A stretch of 44,175 nucleotides of DNA from NCBI GenBank assembly GCA_035293765.1, contig DATGMF010000011.1:1-44175 (forward strand). Reading direction: 5' to 3'. The notes beneath the pieces were generated by a model, which saw only the letters and a program-made list of their open reading frames with translations, had not been told where the DNA came from and searched no databases. Position 1 is the stretch's first letter. Every line of letters begins with the position of its first letter. The translations under genes were made by a program, and so were the position numbers. Origin of the DNA: DASRHT01 sp035293765 (GTDB lineage: Bacteria > Chloroflexota > Ktedonobacteria > Ktedonobacterales > Ktedonobacteraceae). Positions 24,782 to 34,500 of the stretch are shown here, piece after piece.

Positions 24782-26236
24782 ATGCGCCGATTCTCGTCGT
24801 ACCGCAAAACGGTGGTTGCGCTGATCTTCATGGGGCTTGTGCTGTTGATTTCCTCCTGCGGCTCGTCCTCGGGAGATTCCTATGCCAATCTGCCATACAA
24901 TTATTTGACGCCGACCGGCAGCCCCGTCTCTCTCTCGCACTACGCGGGGGGGACGCTGCCGGCAAAGCCAACGGCGGCAGTTACTCCCGGCGGAGCGAGC
25001 GCGCCTGTGGGGGGAGTGGGCGGCATTCCGGCAGGGTTTCCGCGCTATTTTAGCTTTGGCGTGATGAATGCCCCGGGAGCCGTTGCTGCACTTGATGGTA
25101 TGCGTCAGACCAATGGGGCCGCATTTACCTTCCGTTACCAGTATCTCTCTGGTGGCGTCAATACCGGACATGGCTGGGAGACGTGGAATCAGCCCGCGGG
25201 CCAGTTCGCGACGTTCTATATGCAAGAGAGCGCGCAACATGGCTATATCCCCACCTTTGTCTACTATGAATTGTGTCAGTCCAACGGCCCTCAGCTAGGC
25301 TCGTACTGTGGCGGTCATGATAGCCAGCAGGACCATGCCAACCTCACCGATCCTGCCACGATGGCGGCTTACTTTGCCAACTGGGCGCTGCTGTTGCAGA
25401 AAATCAAGGCTTTTGGCAGGCCGGTGCTGGTGGTCGTTGAGCCTGATCTGTGGGGTTTTCTGGAGCAGGCGGATGGCTCTCGTAGCGCCGCCAGTGTTCC
25501 TGCCAGCGTCGCTTCGTCAGGGTATGCCGCCGTCGCTGGCTTCCCCAATACCGCTCAGGGCTTTAGCTGGGCCTTGCTGCATCTGCGCGATATCTACGCC
25601 AGCAACGCCATTTTGGCCCTTCACGCCTCTCTCTGGGCTACCAATACCGATATTGGGAGTGATACCCGATCATCGCTCGACGTCGCGGCGTTGGCGCAAC
25701 AGGAGGCCAACTTCTTGAACAGCGTCGGGCTGGTTGGCAATCCTGCCGGCGTTTCGAGTTGGGATCTGCTCTCGAACGATGTGGCCGACCACGATTCCGC
25801 TCAGCCCGGCGGTCGCTCGTGGTGGGACCGCTATAACCTCACCTTCCCCAACTTCGCACGCTACCTCGATTTTATGGGGAGGCTCTGCCAGCAGACGCGA
25901 CGGCGCGCGATCATGTGGCAGGTGCCGATGGGCAATCAGTATTTTGATACCATGAATAATACTCAGGGCCATTACCAGGATAATCGCCCCGAATATATTC
26001 TAAGTCACGTCTCGGACTTCGCTAATGCTGGAATTATTGGCGTCCTCTTCGGCCCCGGCAATGGGGGAACGATGAATATCGACGCCATGCACGACGGCAT
26101 TACCAATCCTGCCCCTATTGCCAGTTACGAATGCGATCACTGCAATACCCATACAAGCATCTATCCCGACGACGATGGCGGCTATCTGCGCATTTATGTA
26201 GGCATTTACTTGCAGCACCCGGTCGCAATCGCGTAG
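24782..26236 (+). CDS. Secreted lipoprotein, possible glycoside-hydrolase-like fold
   Basis: 484 residues; TAGGGGG precedes the ATG. The N-terminus is a lipoprotein signal: basic MRRFSSYRK, hydrophobic VVALIFMGLVLLI, lipobox ISSC with Cys26, then a Ser/Gly/Pro/Thr-rich linker to about residue 85. The rest has repeated strand-helix features: FGVMNAPGAVAALDGM, YIPTFVYYEL, PVLVVVEPDLWGFL, AILALHASLWAT, RAIMWQVPMGNQYFDTM, and GIIGVLFGPGNGGTMN. This order resembles a TIM-barrel glycoside hydrolase with acidic residues at strand ends (for example Glu in VVVEPD), but I cannot name a family. It would be anchored on the outer face of the membrane. The stop codon lies inside a hairpin (26233-26261). 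Confidence 0.75.
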   Translation: MRRFSSYRKTVVALIFMGLVLLISSCGSSSGDSYANLPYNYLTPTGSPVSLSHYAGGTLPAKPTAAVTPGGASAPVGGVGGIPAGFPRYFSFGVMNAPGAVAALDGMRQTNGAAFTFRYQYLSGGVNTGHGWETWNQPAGQFATFYMQESAQHGYIPTFVYYELCQSNGPQLGSYCGGHDSQQDHANLTDPATMAAYFANWALLLQKIKAFGRPVLVVVEPDLWGFLEQADGSRSAASVPASVASSGYAAVAGFPNTAQGFSWALLHLRDIYASNAILALHASLWATNTDIGSDTRSSLDVAALAQQEANFLNSVGLVGNPAGVSSWDLLSNDVADHDSAQPGGRSWWDRYNLTFPNFARYLDFMGRLCQQTRRRAIMWQVPMGNQYFDTMNNTQGHYQDNRPEYILSHVSDFANAGIIGVLFGPGNGGTMNIDAMHDGITNPAPIASYECDHCNTHTSIYPDDDGGYLRIYVGIYLQHPVAIA

Positions 26237-26261
26237 GGGCAGGTGCAAGACCTGCCCCTAC
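26233..26261. repeat. GTAGGGGC hairpin at the end of the lipoprotein gene
   Basis: GTAGGGGCAGGT (26233-26244), loop GCAAG, ACCTGCCCCTAC (26250-26261): a perfect 12-bp stem that contains the stop codon. There is no T-run, so it is more like a REP element than a classical terminator, though it could still stop transcription or protect the mRNA 3' end. Confidence 0.8.
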
Positions 26262-26433
26262 CTCTGGTCGTGATCGTATGATATAATTTCGACAATATAA
26301 ACTTTAAATACAGCCAATAGGTTATACCAGCGAAGGTTCCTCACAGTATCTGTGGAACTATTTAACGCATGATAACGTTGTTTAACGACTAAAAAGTCAT
26401 TTGTTTGCTTTTAAGGAAGAAGGGGAACAACTT

Positions 26434-26751
26434 ATGACTGATGTGATTACCTATCCTACAGCAGCTATGAAGCAGACCGCGCAAGAAATTCGTGCGCTAC
26501 TCGATGCGCAATGGCAGCAGCATCTGATCCTCTATAACAACGCTCCCCACTCGCTTACCAACCTTACCGGAGCCCTTAGCAAAGGTGTCTCAGGAGGGCC
26601 GGCGCTTATGGACCATATTCATGCGTGGCATCAACAAATGGCGAAAAACTACGAATCGCTTTACGCTCTGGCTGATGCCCTTGAGAACGGCTCTATCAAC
26701 GCCATCACCTTCGATGAAGGGATCAAACAGCTCTTTGGGAGCTATCACTAG
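26434..26751 (+). CDS. Small WXG100-like helical protein
   Basis: 105 residues from ATG 26434, preceded by AAGAAGGGGAA. The frame extends to 26401 but that start lacks a site. The protein is almost all helix: a first helix (TAAMKQTAQEIRALLDAQWQQHLILYNN), a break with Pro/Ser, then a second helix (GGPALMDHIHAWHQQMAKNYESLYALADALENG). Length and helix-turn-helix layout resemble WXG100 / ESX secretion-system substrates and chaperones, though the turn has no canonical WxG. It lies 122 bp upstream of a putative toxin on the same strand, as such helpers do in polymorphic toxin loci. Assignment rests on size, layout and context, so it is tentative. A TATAAT hexamer at 26282-26287 could be the -10 of this cassette. 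Confidence 0.65.
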   Translation: MTDVITYPTAAMKQTAQEIRALLDAQWQQHLILYNNAPHSLTNLTGALSKGVSGGPALMDHIHAWHQQMAKNYESLYALADALENGSINAITFDEGIKQLFGSYH

Positions 26752-26873
26752 CCTGTTCATGGGCTTATAAGGATTCGTTCTCGCCATAGACTTCTTCAGA
26801 CAACCGGCTCTAGCAAGAAAGAGTCAAGAATAGCAGATGTAAAGAGCAGATATTCCGCAATCAGGAGCAGAGT

Positions 26874-28427
26874 ATGGGCCTTTTTGATGATCTTGGCAAC
26901 CTCTGGAATGATGTTGAACACGCAGGCAGTATGGTTTTTCACACAATGGAAGATGTCGTGAGTCATCTTGGCACGTTGGGCGTGCCATCTTTTGCCTCAC
27001 TACCCCAATTCGTCCAGTTTATTGTCTCCATCGGCGAGAACCCTTTTACCTTTCTGCCCCGCCTCGTGGGTATCGCCAGTGGACATGGCGTCAATCCAGT
27101 TCAGGCGCTAGAGGAGATGGCCTTCGGCATTCTTAGCGAAGGACCACAGGCATTTGCACAGAAGCAGGTCAAGCGTGTGACCGATCCGATGATTCAGCAG
27201 GTGCGGATGCATACCCAGGTCTCGCAATCTGTCGGGGCGTTGCATCAGAATACCATCACGCAGGTGCAGCAGAAGCTCACTGCGTTGCGTACAGGCAGTA
27301 GCGGCTCACAGGGGTTACAAGGAGATTTCGCCACCGCGCTTGACACGCATTTCCAGGTAGTGCAGACCTCCGTCAATACCATGACTGCGCCTATGAATCC
27401 GAGCGGCTCCTCCGGCGGGGGGGATGGCGGCATATTGCAGCAGTACAATCAGGCGCAGGCTGCTATCGACCAGGCGTTTATCGTCGGCCTTGAGATCATC
27501 GCTGGAGTCGCCATTGGACTTGCTATCGTTGATGTTATCATCCTCGTGCTTGAGATCATTGTTGCTATATTGGGGGGTGTGATTACCATTGAGGTTGGAG
27601 GATTGGGAGGGGTTGTCATTGGGGGTGGCGAGGCGGTGGTCGATGTCGGCTTGATCGCTGCCGAACTGAGTTTTATCGGCGACTTAATCCTCGCCGACGC
27701 CGCAATCTGGGCCGCCGCCACGCTGATCAACTTCGCGGTCTATGAGATCAGGGAGTTGATTTACCAGCATCAGCATGCTACTTCGATTGCTTATCCTCAA
27801 TGGGTATTGCCCGATGGTTCGGCTCTACCTAAAGAATTCGAGCAAAAGGCGCAGAGGATATGGGACGAGTTTAAGAAGCTGGTGAAGCAAGGCTTGACCG
27901 CAGGCATCGTGGCCTATCTGGCCTGCCACTATTCCATCAAACAGATGGAGCAAATCCTGGACAACTGGAATCTCTTCAGCAGCGTTCTGCAAAATTTGAC
28001 CAGTAGTGATATAAATGTACGTATTGAGGCTGAAGCCCTGGTACATGCTATTATGATGATCGGTCCGACGAATATTGCCGGCTATGGTGTCAAATATACA
28101 TGGAGGGATGCTGCTGGTAATCCTATATTGGAAAATGGAAAGCCTAAAACGGGCGATATTGATATCATGACGAACTATCAGCCACCCTGGCTTATTGAGG
28201 TTGGGCAGGCAAATAAAATAAGTAAGAAAGGCTTTGCTGATCAGCTCAGGGCCTTGAAACAGGAAGCGGCTTTACGCAAGCCTCCCGCGCGTGCGATGTT
28301 TTATGTGCAGACTCCCGCCTCACCCATAACGCCAAATCAGCAGCAGCAGTTGGATGCAACTGTTGCGCTTGCCAGATCGATTCTTGGGGCTAACAATGTG
28401 GTCGTGATGCCGCCACTGGACTGTTAA
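26874..28427 (+). CDS. Putative polymorphic toxin with membrane region and C-terminal nuclease-like domain
   Basis: 517 residues; AGGAG before the ATG. The N-terminal ~190 residues are helical (VGALHQNTITQVQQKLTALR ... LDTHFQVVQTSVNTM), reminiscent of WXG/LXG-type export domains. They are followed by a Gly/Ser linker and a long hydrophobic region (~200-290, several membrane segments rich in Ile/Val/Ala/Gly). The C-terminal ~150 residues are soluble and contain GDIDIM (427-432) and LIEVGQ (440-445), which fit a PD-(D/E)xK nuclease-like core: Asp, then beta-strand Glu-x-Gly/Gln. This trafficking / membrane / toxin-tip layout is typical of secreted polymorphic toxins. The gene is flanked by a WXG100-like gene and, 13 bp downstream, by a candidate immunity gene. 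The nuclease assignment is inference from two short motifs. Confidence 0.65.
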   Translation: MGLFDDLGNLWNDVEHAGSMVFHTMEDVVSHLGTLGVPSFASLPQFVQFIVSIGENPFTFLPRLVGIASGHGVNPVQALEEMAFGILSEGPQAFAQKQVKRVTDPMIQQVRMHTQVSQSVGALHQNTITQVQQKLTALRTGSSGSQGLQGDFATALDTHFQVVQTSVNTMTAPMNPSGSSGGGDGGILQQYNQAQAAIDQAFIVGLEIIAGVAIGLAIVDVIILVLEIIVAILGGVITIEVGGLGGVVIGGGEAVVDVGLIAAELSFIGDLILADAAIWAAATLINFAVYEIRELIYQHQHATSIAYPQWVLPDGSALPKEFEQKAQRIWDEFKKLVKQGLTAGIVAYLACHYSIKQMEQILDNWNLFSSVLQNLTSSDINVRIEAEALVHAIMMIGPTNIAGYGVKYTWRDAAGNPILENGKPKTGDIDIMTNYQPPWLIEVGQANKISKKGFADQLRALKQEAALRKPPARAMFYVQTPASPITPNQQQQLDATVALARSILGANNVVVMPPLDC

Positions 28428-28440
28428 GTAAGGAGCCATT

Positions 28441-29484
28441 ATGAGCAAATCAACTGATGATTTAACATTCGAAATGCTGCTCCCTCGTTGCCGCCGAGAT
28501 GCTGTATGGGTTATAAATGTCCTACGGCAGCTCTGGGAGCATGGGCTAAGCTTCCAACACTTCCCTAATGACTCGTTGACATGGGAAGGGCAGCTTGCGG
28601 CAGATGGCCGTCTCACGCCCGATTTGCCAACTTTACTGCGCAAAAACCTGACGGTTGAGTCTCTAGGGGTCCCTGTTTCGGATAATGGCGAATTCATCGG
28701 CTCGTTACAGAATTGTGTTGAGAGTATGATCCTGGCTGGAGGAGGCATCCTGACCTGCAACAATGATGTGTGCTGGTGCTACCTCTCATTCGATTTTACC
28801 CTTAATCCATACCTGGACTGGGTGCAATTCAGCATAGCTACCGCAGAGGCTGAGGTAATCCGAGACCGCGGTCCTGATTATCCCCGCGACTCCTACATGG
28901 ATGTTTACCGGTCCTTTGTAGAATGGAGCCAGTTGCTGTGTGAGATCGTGGACCCACTCTTCGCCTTCGGCTATCGTGATCGCGACCTGAGCAATAATGA
29001 TGCCCTTTTGGATCTCCACTACTCGGGAGGGCAGGAGCTGCTTGATAATCAGCCCATTCCAGTTGAGTCCTGGTTTTATATTCCGCCGCTGCGTTATCTG
29101 GCCCTCACTTTCCTGGACGTGCATGCTACCACCGAACTGCTAGCCCGTTCCCATCAGCAGGTGGTGCGGCTGGATACTGGCGGGCTTTTCCTTGTTCCCC
29201 GCAACCCTGCCTATACTGCCGAGGCGTATGGCGCGCACCTCTACCTGATGCGGGCAAAAGAGAAGCTAGAGGAACTGATCAGTATGCAAAACGGAGACGG
29301 AGCCAACACTGATCGCACTACGGTCGAGCAGCTTCTTCGGCAGGGAAAAGCGGAAGTGAATCGGGCGCAAGGCATTTTTGAAACAATAGGAGACAGGACG
29401 GGAGTGCCTGAATGTGAATGGGTTGCGACCAGACTTGATGGGTATGCCGAAGAGGTATTGGAAAAAGGTTGGGAGAAGAACTGA
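28441..29484 (+). CDS. Hypothetical protein, candidate immunity protein
   Basis: 347 residues, preceded by AAGGAG and only 13 bp after the putative toxin, so co-translated with it. It is acidic and soluble, with no signal peptide or membrane segment. The first half is rich in Trp, Phe and Asp (VCWCYLSFDFTLNPYLDWVQFS) and the C-terminal third is helical (AHLYLMRAKEKLEELISM, GKAEVNRAQGIFETI). I do not recognise a family. Acidic proteins placed directly after a polymorphic toxin usually bind and block the toxin tip, so immunity is the best contextual guess; its length is greater than most immunity proteins, so a different role is possible. A strong hairpin follows the gene. Confidence 0.6.
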   Translation: MSKSTDDLTFEMLLPRCRRDAVWVINVLRQLWEHGLSFQHFPNDSLTWEGQLAADGRLTPDLPTLLRKNLTVESLGVPVSDNGEFIGSLQNCVESMILAGGGILTCNNDVCWCYLSFDFTLNPYLDWVQFSIATAEAEVIRDRGPDYPRDSYMDVYRSFVEWSQLLCEIVDPLFAFGYRDRDLSNNDALLDLHYSGGQELLDNQPIPVESWFYIPPLRYLALTFLDVHATTELLARSHQQVVRLDTGGLFLVPRNPAYTAEAYGAHLYLMRAKEKLEELISMQNGDGANTDRTTVEQLLRQGKAEVNRAQGIFETIGDRTGVPECEWVATRLDGYAEEVLEKGWEKN

Positions 29485-29524
29485 ACCTTTGACTTTTCTG
29501 TGCGACTTCGCAAAATTAAACAAA

Positions 29525-29568
29525 ACAACTGGTATCACCCGATACCAGTTGTCACATACAGCTTTTTT
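29525..29568 (+). terminator. Hairpin terminator after the toxin/immunity cassette
   Basis: ACAACTGGTATC (29525-29536), loop ACCC, GATACCAGTTGT (29541-29552): a perfect 12-bp stem. A T-run (CTTTTTTA) follows about ten bases later, so it is close to a rho-independent terminator. Confidence 0.65.
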
Positions 29569-29769
29569 ACCCTACCCATAACTAAAACCTTCTCATTTTT
29601 ACCCCCTTTCAACCACAGAGATGAGTATGCCGCGTAGTTATTAGACGGTAAGACGGCTGCTTAAAATGATTGACGATGCTTAGTTTATGCGTCCATGTAG
29701 ATGCGTCGGCTTGCGCTACGCCTTGAAGTCTGATAGACTAACGGTAGTTAGGGGATAGGCGCGTTGCGG

Positions 29770-29790
29770 TATACTCTATGAGAGAGTATA
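29770..29790. promoter_or_regulatory. Palindrome over a possible -10 box upstream of pckA
   Basis: TATACTCT (29770-29777) and AGAGTATA (29783-29790) form a palindrome separated by ATGAG. TATACT could serve as a -10 element about 75 bp before the pckA start; I see no good -35. It may be an operator. Confidence 0.35.
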
Positions 29791-29848
29791 GACAGCATCG
29801 TCGTTGCGTCAACGCGACCGGAAGAGAGACCCCAAAGGAGATATATCT

Positions 29849-31432
29849 ATGACAATGATGATGAGCAGGAAGGCCCTGGAAGATTATGGGTTGGTAAATT
29901 TAGGCAATATTCACTGGAATCTTTCTCCCGCAGTTCTTGTTGAGCATGCTTTAGCACGCAATGAAGGTATTTTAGCTGCTAACGGAGCATTTGCCGCCGT
30001 TACGACGCCGCATACCGGGCGCTCGCCGAAAGATAAATTTGTTGTTTCTAACGAAGAGTCGAGCGCGAAAATCTGGTGGGGCGAGAATAACCACCCGATG
30101 AGCCCCGAGACCTTTGAGGTGATGCGGCGCAGCCTGGCCGACTATTTACAGGGGCGCGATGTCTATGTGCTGGATGCGGCAGCGGGCGCGGACCCACGCT
30201 ATCGCATGCCGATCCAGGTAATCACGGAGATGGCCTGGCATAACCTGTTTGCGCGCCAGCTCTTCTTGCGCGCCAATGAGGGCGATCTGAGTAGCGAGCG
30301 TCCTGGCTTTACGATTCTCTGCGTCCCCAACTTTCATACGAATCCGCGCACTCATGGGACGCGTTCGGAGACCGCGATCATTCTCGACTTCGAGGAGCGG
30401 CTGGTGTTGATCGCAGGCACCAGGTACGCCGGTGAGATGAAGAAGTCGATTTTTACCGTGCTGAACTTTATTCTGCCGGAGGAAGGCGTGCTCTCAATGC
30501 ACTGCTCGGCCAATGTGGGACCCGCTAATGATGTCGCGCTCTTCTTTGGCCTCTCCGGCACCGGCAAGACCAGCCTTTCAGCCGATCCCGAGCGCCGCTT
30601 GATCGGCGACGACGAACATGGCTGGGGCGATAATGGCGTCTTTAATTTCGAGGGTGGCTGCTACGCTAAATGCATTAACCTGTCGCAGAAGTACGAGCCG
30701 CAGATCTGGAACGCCGTCCGCTTCGGCGCGGTCTACGAGAATGTGGTGCTTGACGAGAAGACGCGCGTGCCCGACTATAGCGACGATTCGATCACAGAAA
30801 ATACCCGCGCGGCCTATCCCGTGGACTACATCGATAATGTGGTTGAATCCGGCATGGCAGGCCATCCCAAAGCGATCATTTTCCTCTCCGCCGATTCCTT
30901 TGGTGTCCTTCCTCCCATCTCAAAGCTGACAACAGAACAGGCGATGTACTACTTCCTGTCGGGCTATACGAGCAAGCTGGCGGGGACGGAAGCGGGTGTG
31001 ACGACGCCGCAGGCAACGTTCAGCTCGTGCTTTGGCGCGGCCTTCCTGCCCTTGCGGCCTGGTGAGTATGCCAATCTATTGCGCGAGCGGATCGAGAAGC
31101 ATAATGTGCGCTGCTACCTGATCAATACGGGCTGGACCGGTGGTCCCTATGGGACCGGCGAGCGCATTAACATCAACTATACGCGCGCGATGGTGCGGGC
31201 GGCGATCAGTGGCGCAATCGAGCAGGCGGAGATGGTGGTCGATCCGGTCTTCGGCCTGCGCATCCCGACCTCCTGCCCCGACGTGCCGGTCCAGGTGCTG
31301 CTCCCGCGCAATACCTGGGCCGATACCGATGCCTATGATCGTCAGGCGAGGGAGCTTGCTGAACGCTTCAAAAAGAACTTCACCCAGTTTACGCTTCCCT
31401 CCGAAGAGGTGCGTAACGCGGGACCACGCTAA
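29849..31432 (+). CDS. pckA: Phosphoenolpyruvate carboxykinase (ATP)
   Basis: 527 residues from ATG 29849, chosen because of AAGGAGATATATCT directly upstream. ATP-dependent PEP carboxykinase converts oxaloacetate and ATP to PEP, CO2 and ADP in the cytoplasm, the first committed step of gluconeogenesis. Visible motifs: RSPKDKF near the N-terminus (substrate loop), the kinase P-loop GLSGTGKTSLS (~234-244), RRLIGDDEHGW just after it with the metal-binding acidic pair, and FNFEGGCYAKCINLS. The C-terminal part has GYTSKLAGTE and NTGWTGGPYGTGERI. Length is normal for the family. It appears to be a single-gene unit with its own terminator downstream. The assignment is secure. Confidence 0.97.
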   Translation: MTMMMSRKALEDYGLVNLGNIHWNLSPAVLVEHALARNEGILAANGAFAAVTTPHTGRSPKDKFVVSNEESSAKIWWGENNHPMSPETFEVMRRSLADYLQGRDVYVLDAAAGADPRYRMPIQVITEMAWHNLFARQLFLRANEGDLSSERPGFTILCVPNFHTNPRTHGTRSETAIILDFEERLVLIAGTRYAGEMKKSIFTVLNFILPEEGVLSMHCSANVGPANDVALFFGLSGTGKTSLSADPERRLIGDDEHGWGDNGVFNFEGGCYAKCINLSQKYEPQIWNAVRFGAVYENVVLDEKTRVPDYSDDSITENTRAAYPVDYIDNVVESGMAGHPKAIIFLSADSFGVLPPISKLTTEQAMYYFLSGYTSKLAGTEAGVTTPQATFSSCFGAAFLPLRPGEYANLLRERIEKHNVRCYLINTGWTGGPYGTGERININYTRAMVRAAISGAIEQAEMVVDPVFGLRIPTSCPDVPVQVLLPRNTWADTDAYDRQARELAERFKKNFTQFTLPSEEVRNAGPR

Positions 31433-31447
31433 AGTGTGACGATCTAT

Positions 31448-31483
31448 AAAAGGGGGGGGCGCCAATCGGCAATCCCCCTTTTT
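31448..31483. terminator. Bidirectional terminator between pckA and the regulator gene
   Basis: AAAAGGGGG (31448-31456) pairs with CCCCCTTTT (31474-31482) and a T-run follows. The A-run on the other side gives a T-run on the minus strand, which suits the convergent arrangement of the two genes. Confidence 0.75.
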
Positions 31484-31517
31484 GATTGATAGAGGTGCGC
31501 GATGAGGTGCGCATGTT

Positions 31518-34500
31518 TTAGCGTTGTACGACAAAGTGCGATTCGTACTGCGAGAGCACATGTTCGACCCAGGTGACGTCGATGGAGGCGCGGCAGATGG
31601 AAAAGATAGCGTGCGCCTCGTGCAGGCTGTCGAGACCGGCCCGGTATTGTGTGCTGGGAGTTGACTGATTGCCCGCGACTGTGGGTACGGACTGGCCCTG
31701 GAAGATGAGCGTCACGCCGTAGCCATGCAGCGCGCGGGCGTAGTCCAGGCGTAATCCGCGCTCAAGGAATATCTGCAAGGCTTTTTTGTAGTACTCAATG
31801 GCTTCGTCGAAGTGTTTCTGAGCAGCTAAAATGCGTCCCAGCAGGCGATAGGTGCGTCCGACCGTTCGAATGGCCTCGTACTCCTCTAAATCCTTCAAAA
31901 CCTGGAGGGCCAGTTGCTGCGCGTCCTCCAGATCGCCAAGCAGGAAGTAGGCGGTTGCCAGCAGATGCCTGCCCTCAATGATGCTCTCTCGCTCCAGCCC
32001 GTCAAGGGAAATGGCACGCTGTAACGTCGCTTGAGCGCGGTGGAGCAGACGCTGGCAAGGAGGAGTGATGTGCTCACCCTGTTGATTCTGGTGCTCGCCT
32101 GAGTGGAACTGGCAGGTAATAATGGCTCCCGTCAGTCGCAGGTCGCCCAGGCCCAGCAGCGCGTAACGGATGCAGCGTGTGCTTTTAATCTCGCGTCCAA
32201 TCGAGATGGCCTGTCGAATATTGGTTGCAGCCTCATTCAGCTTGCCCAGATTTTGTTGCACGGCGGCCAGATCGACGTGGCACCAGCTCATGCGCTCGCG
32301 ATCATTGATGCGTTCAGCGATAGCCAGACTGCGTTTGAACCACTCTTCCGACTCCAGCAGGTTGCCAGAGCGGTGCTCCAGGTCGCCCAGATTCAGCATC
32401 ACGAAGGCCATATTAGGGATATCACCGCAGCGCTCGGCCAGCTCAAGGGAGCGGTGGGTATAGCGGCGCGCCAGGTCAAGCTCGCCCTTGAGAAGGTAGA
32501 TCCCTCCCAGGTTGCTACAAACTCGGGCCATCTCCGAAACCAGCTCACTTTTCTCATAGAAGGTCAGGGCTGTGCGCATATGCGTCAGCGCCTCATTGAG
32601 CTGGCTCAGGCTGGCAGCAATGATCCCCAGCCGCTCATGGGCGTAGCCTATCTCCAGCGGATCTCCCAGTAGCGCTCGCTCCGTCCGCGTTTGTAGTTCG
32701 CGGGGTGAGAGGCTCGCCTCGTTATCGGGCAATAAAGCTTCGAGCCTGGCACGGTTCGCTGTTGCCTCTAAAGAGGATGTTGCTGCCGATGGCACAAAGC
32801 ATTCAAGCATCGCTAACGCCTCCTGAATGCAACTGCGCGCCTCCTGGTAGTTGCCCTCCAGACGATACATCTCGCCATATTGGAGTTGTAGGCCAGCCCA
32901 GGCAGGGCCGCTCGTTACGCCGACCCGGTACATCACCTCTTTGCCGTGACCATAGCATTCATAGGCTCTGGCGTAGTCGCCGGTTAGCCGCCAGGTATTG
33001 CCCAACTCGCGCCAGATCAGCCCCTGGAGTTGCGCCTCCTGGCGCAATTTATGCTCATCGTCGTGGATACCCGTTTGTTGTTGAAAATCTTTGCTTGTAC
33101 GCAGATCGAGCGCGCAGGTATAGAGGTGTTGCGCATCTTCAAAGGTTCCCTGGATCACGCTGCACTCGGCAATACGTTCCAGGATGCGACAGATGCGCAG
33201 AGGATTAGCGCGCGCAATACGGGAGAGCAGGTGGGGCGTGATGCTAAGAATCTGGCTATACATAGCAGCCTCTTCGTGGGTGCGCAGTTCATCGCCCGCA
33301 ACCGCCTGGATCGCCTGCAGATAGTATTGCTGAGCTTCTGTGTACGCTCCCATCGTATATGCCTGGTTGCCAGCGAGTTCGGCATAGTGGGAAATCTGTG
33401 CGGAATCGCCCCCGCCCCTGCTCAGGTGATAGACGATGGCCGCCGCCACTTTCTCCGGCGCAGTCGGATTGGCCGCTTTAATTGCTTCCGCGACTCTGCG
33501 GTGCAGTTGCGCTCGTCGAGCGGCGGAAATATGCTCGTAGAGATGTTTAATGATCAGCGGATGCCAGAAATGATAGATAATATGAGCGCCTGTGCCCTCT
33601 TCAGTAAGCAGTCCGGCCCGCAGTGCCTCTTCGAGCAGATCAACAACGGTATCCTCGCTCTGATCCCCGGCAAGCGGGAGCAACTGGCTCAACTCGAAGG
33701 AGCCACCCAGGACCGCTGCCTTGCTCAATAGCACCTGGCAGCCGCCGCTCAGTCGGCTCAAGCGACGCTCCAGTACCGCTTCTATCGCTTCCGGCAATGA
33801 GCGATGGGGGCGAGTTGGCTCTCGCTGCGTATGCTGGCTCAGCTCCTTGACTGAGGAAAGGAGGCGGGCCTCTTTCTCGTCGGTCGGCTCGTGCTCGTGA
33901 TAGGTTGCTCTAATGTAGCGAGCCAGCTCTTCGGCGAAGAAGGGATTACCTGCTGCCTGCTCTTGAATGCTCTGGACCACATCTTGCGGCAGGTGTGAGA
34001 GCAGGGAGCCGATCTGCGAGTTCGTCAGCGGATGGATAGAAAGAGCCGTGATGGCCTGCTCGCGGCGTAGATCGGCAATCAGAGTATGCAGTTTATGCTG
34101 CTGCGAGAGCTCTCCGTCGCGACAGGTGCCGAGAATAAGAATGCGTTGATCCTGGATATGATGGGTCAGATAAGTCAGTAGCTCGATGCTGCTGTCATCG
34201 GCCCAGTGGAGATCATCAAGCACCAGCAGCAGAGGATGCAGCTTGCTTAGTGCGCTTAGCAATCCCAGCGTTCCCTCCCACAGGTGAAGCCGTTCCTGCT
34301 CATGTGGCACGGGCGGCGTAGCTCTGCCAGAAGAAGTGTGAGCGGCATGGGCCACCAGCTCTGGCAGGAGCGTACTGAGACGCTCAAGCTTGAGCGGCGA
34401 GACCAGGGGAACGTTTGTCTCCCCAGAGGGCGCTACAATATGAAGCAGATTTTCAAAGGTAGAGGTTCCCTGGAAGAGGGTGCGCAACAACTCCGTCCAG

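Larger units (their letters stand above)
29485..29848. other. Intergenic region upstream of pckA
   Basis: No gene is supported. It contains the terminator-like hairpin of the preceding cassette (29525-29552) and, near pckA, a short palindrome overlapping a possible -10 box (29770-29790). The rest has no structure I can interpret. Confidence 0.6.
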
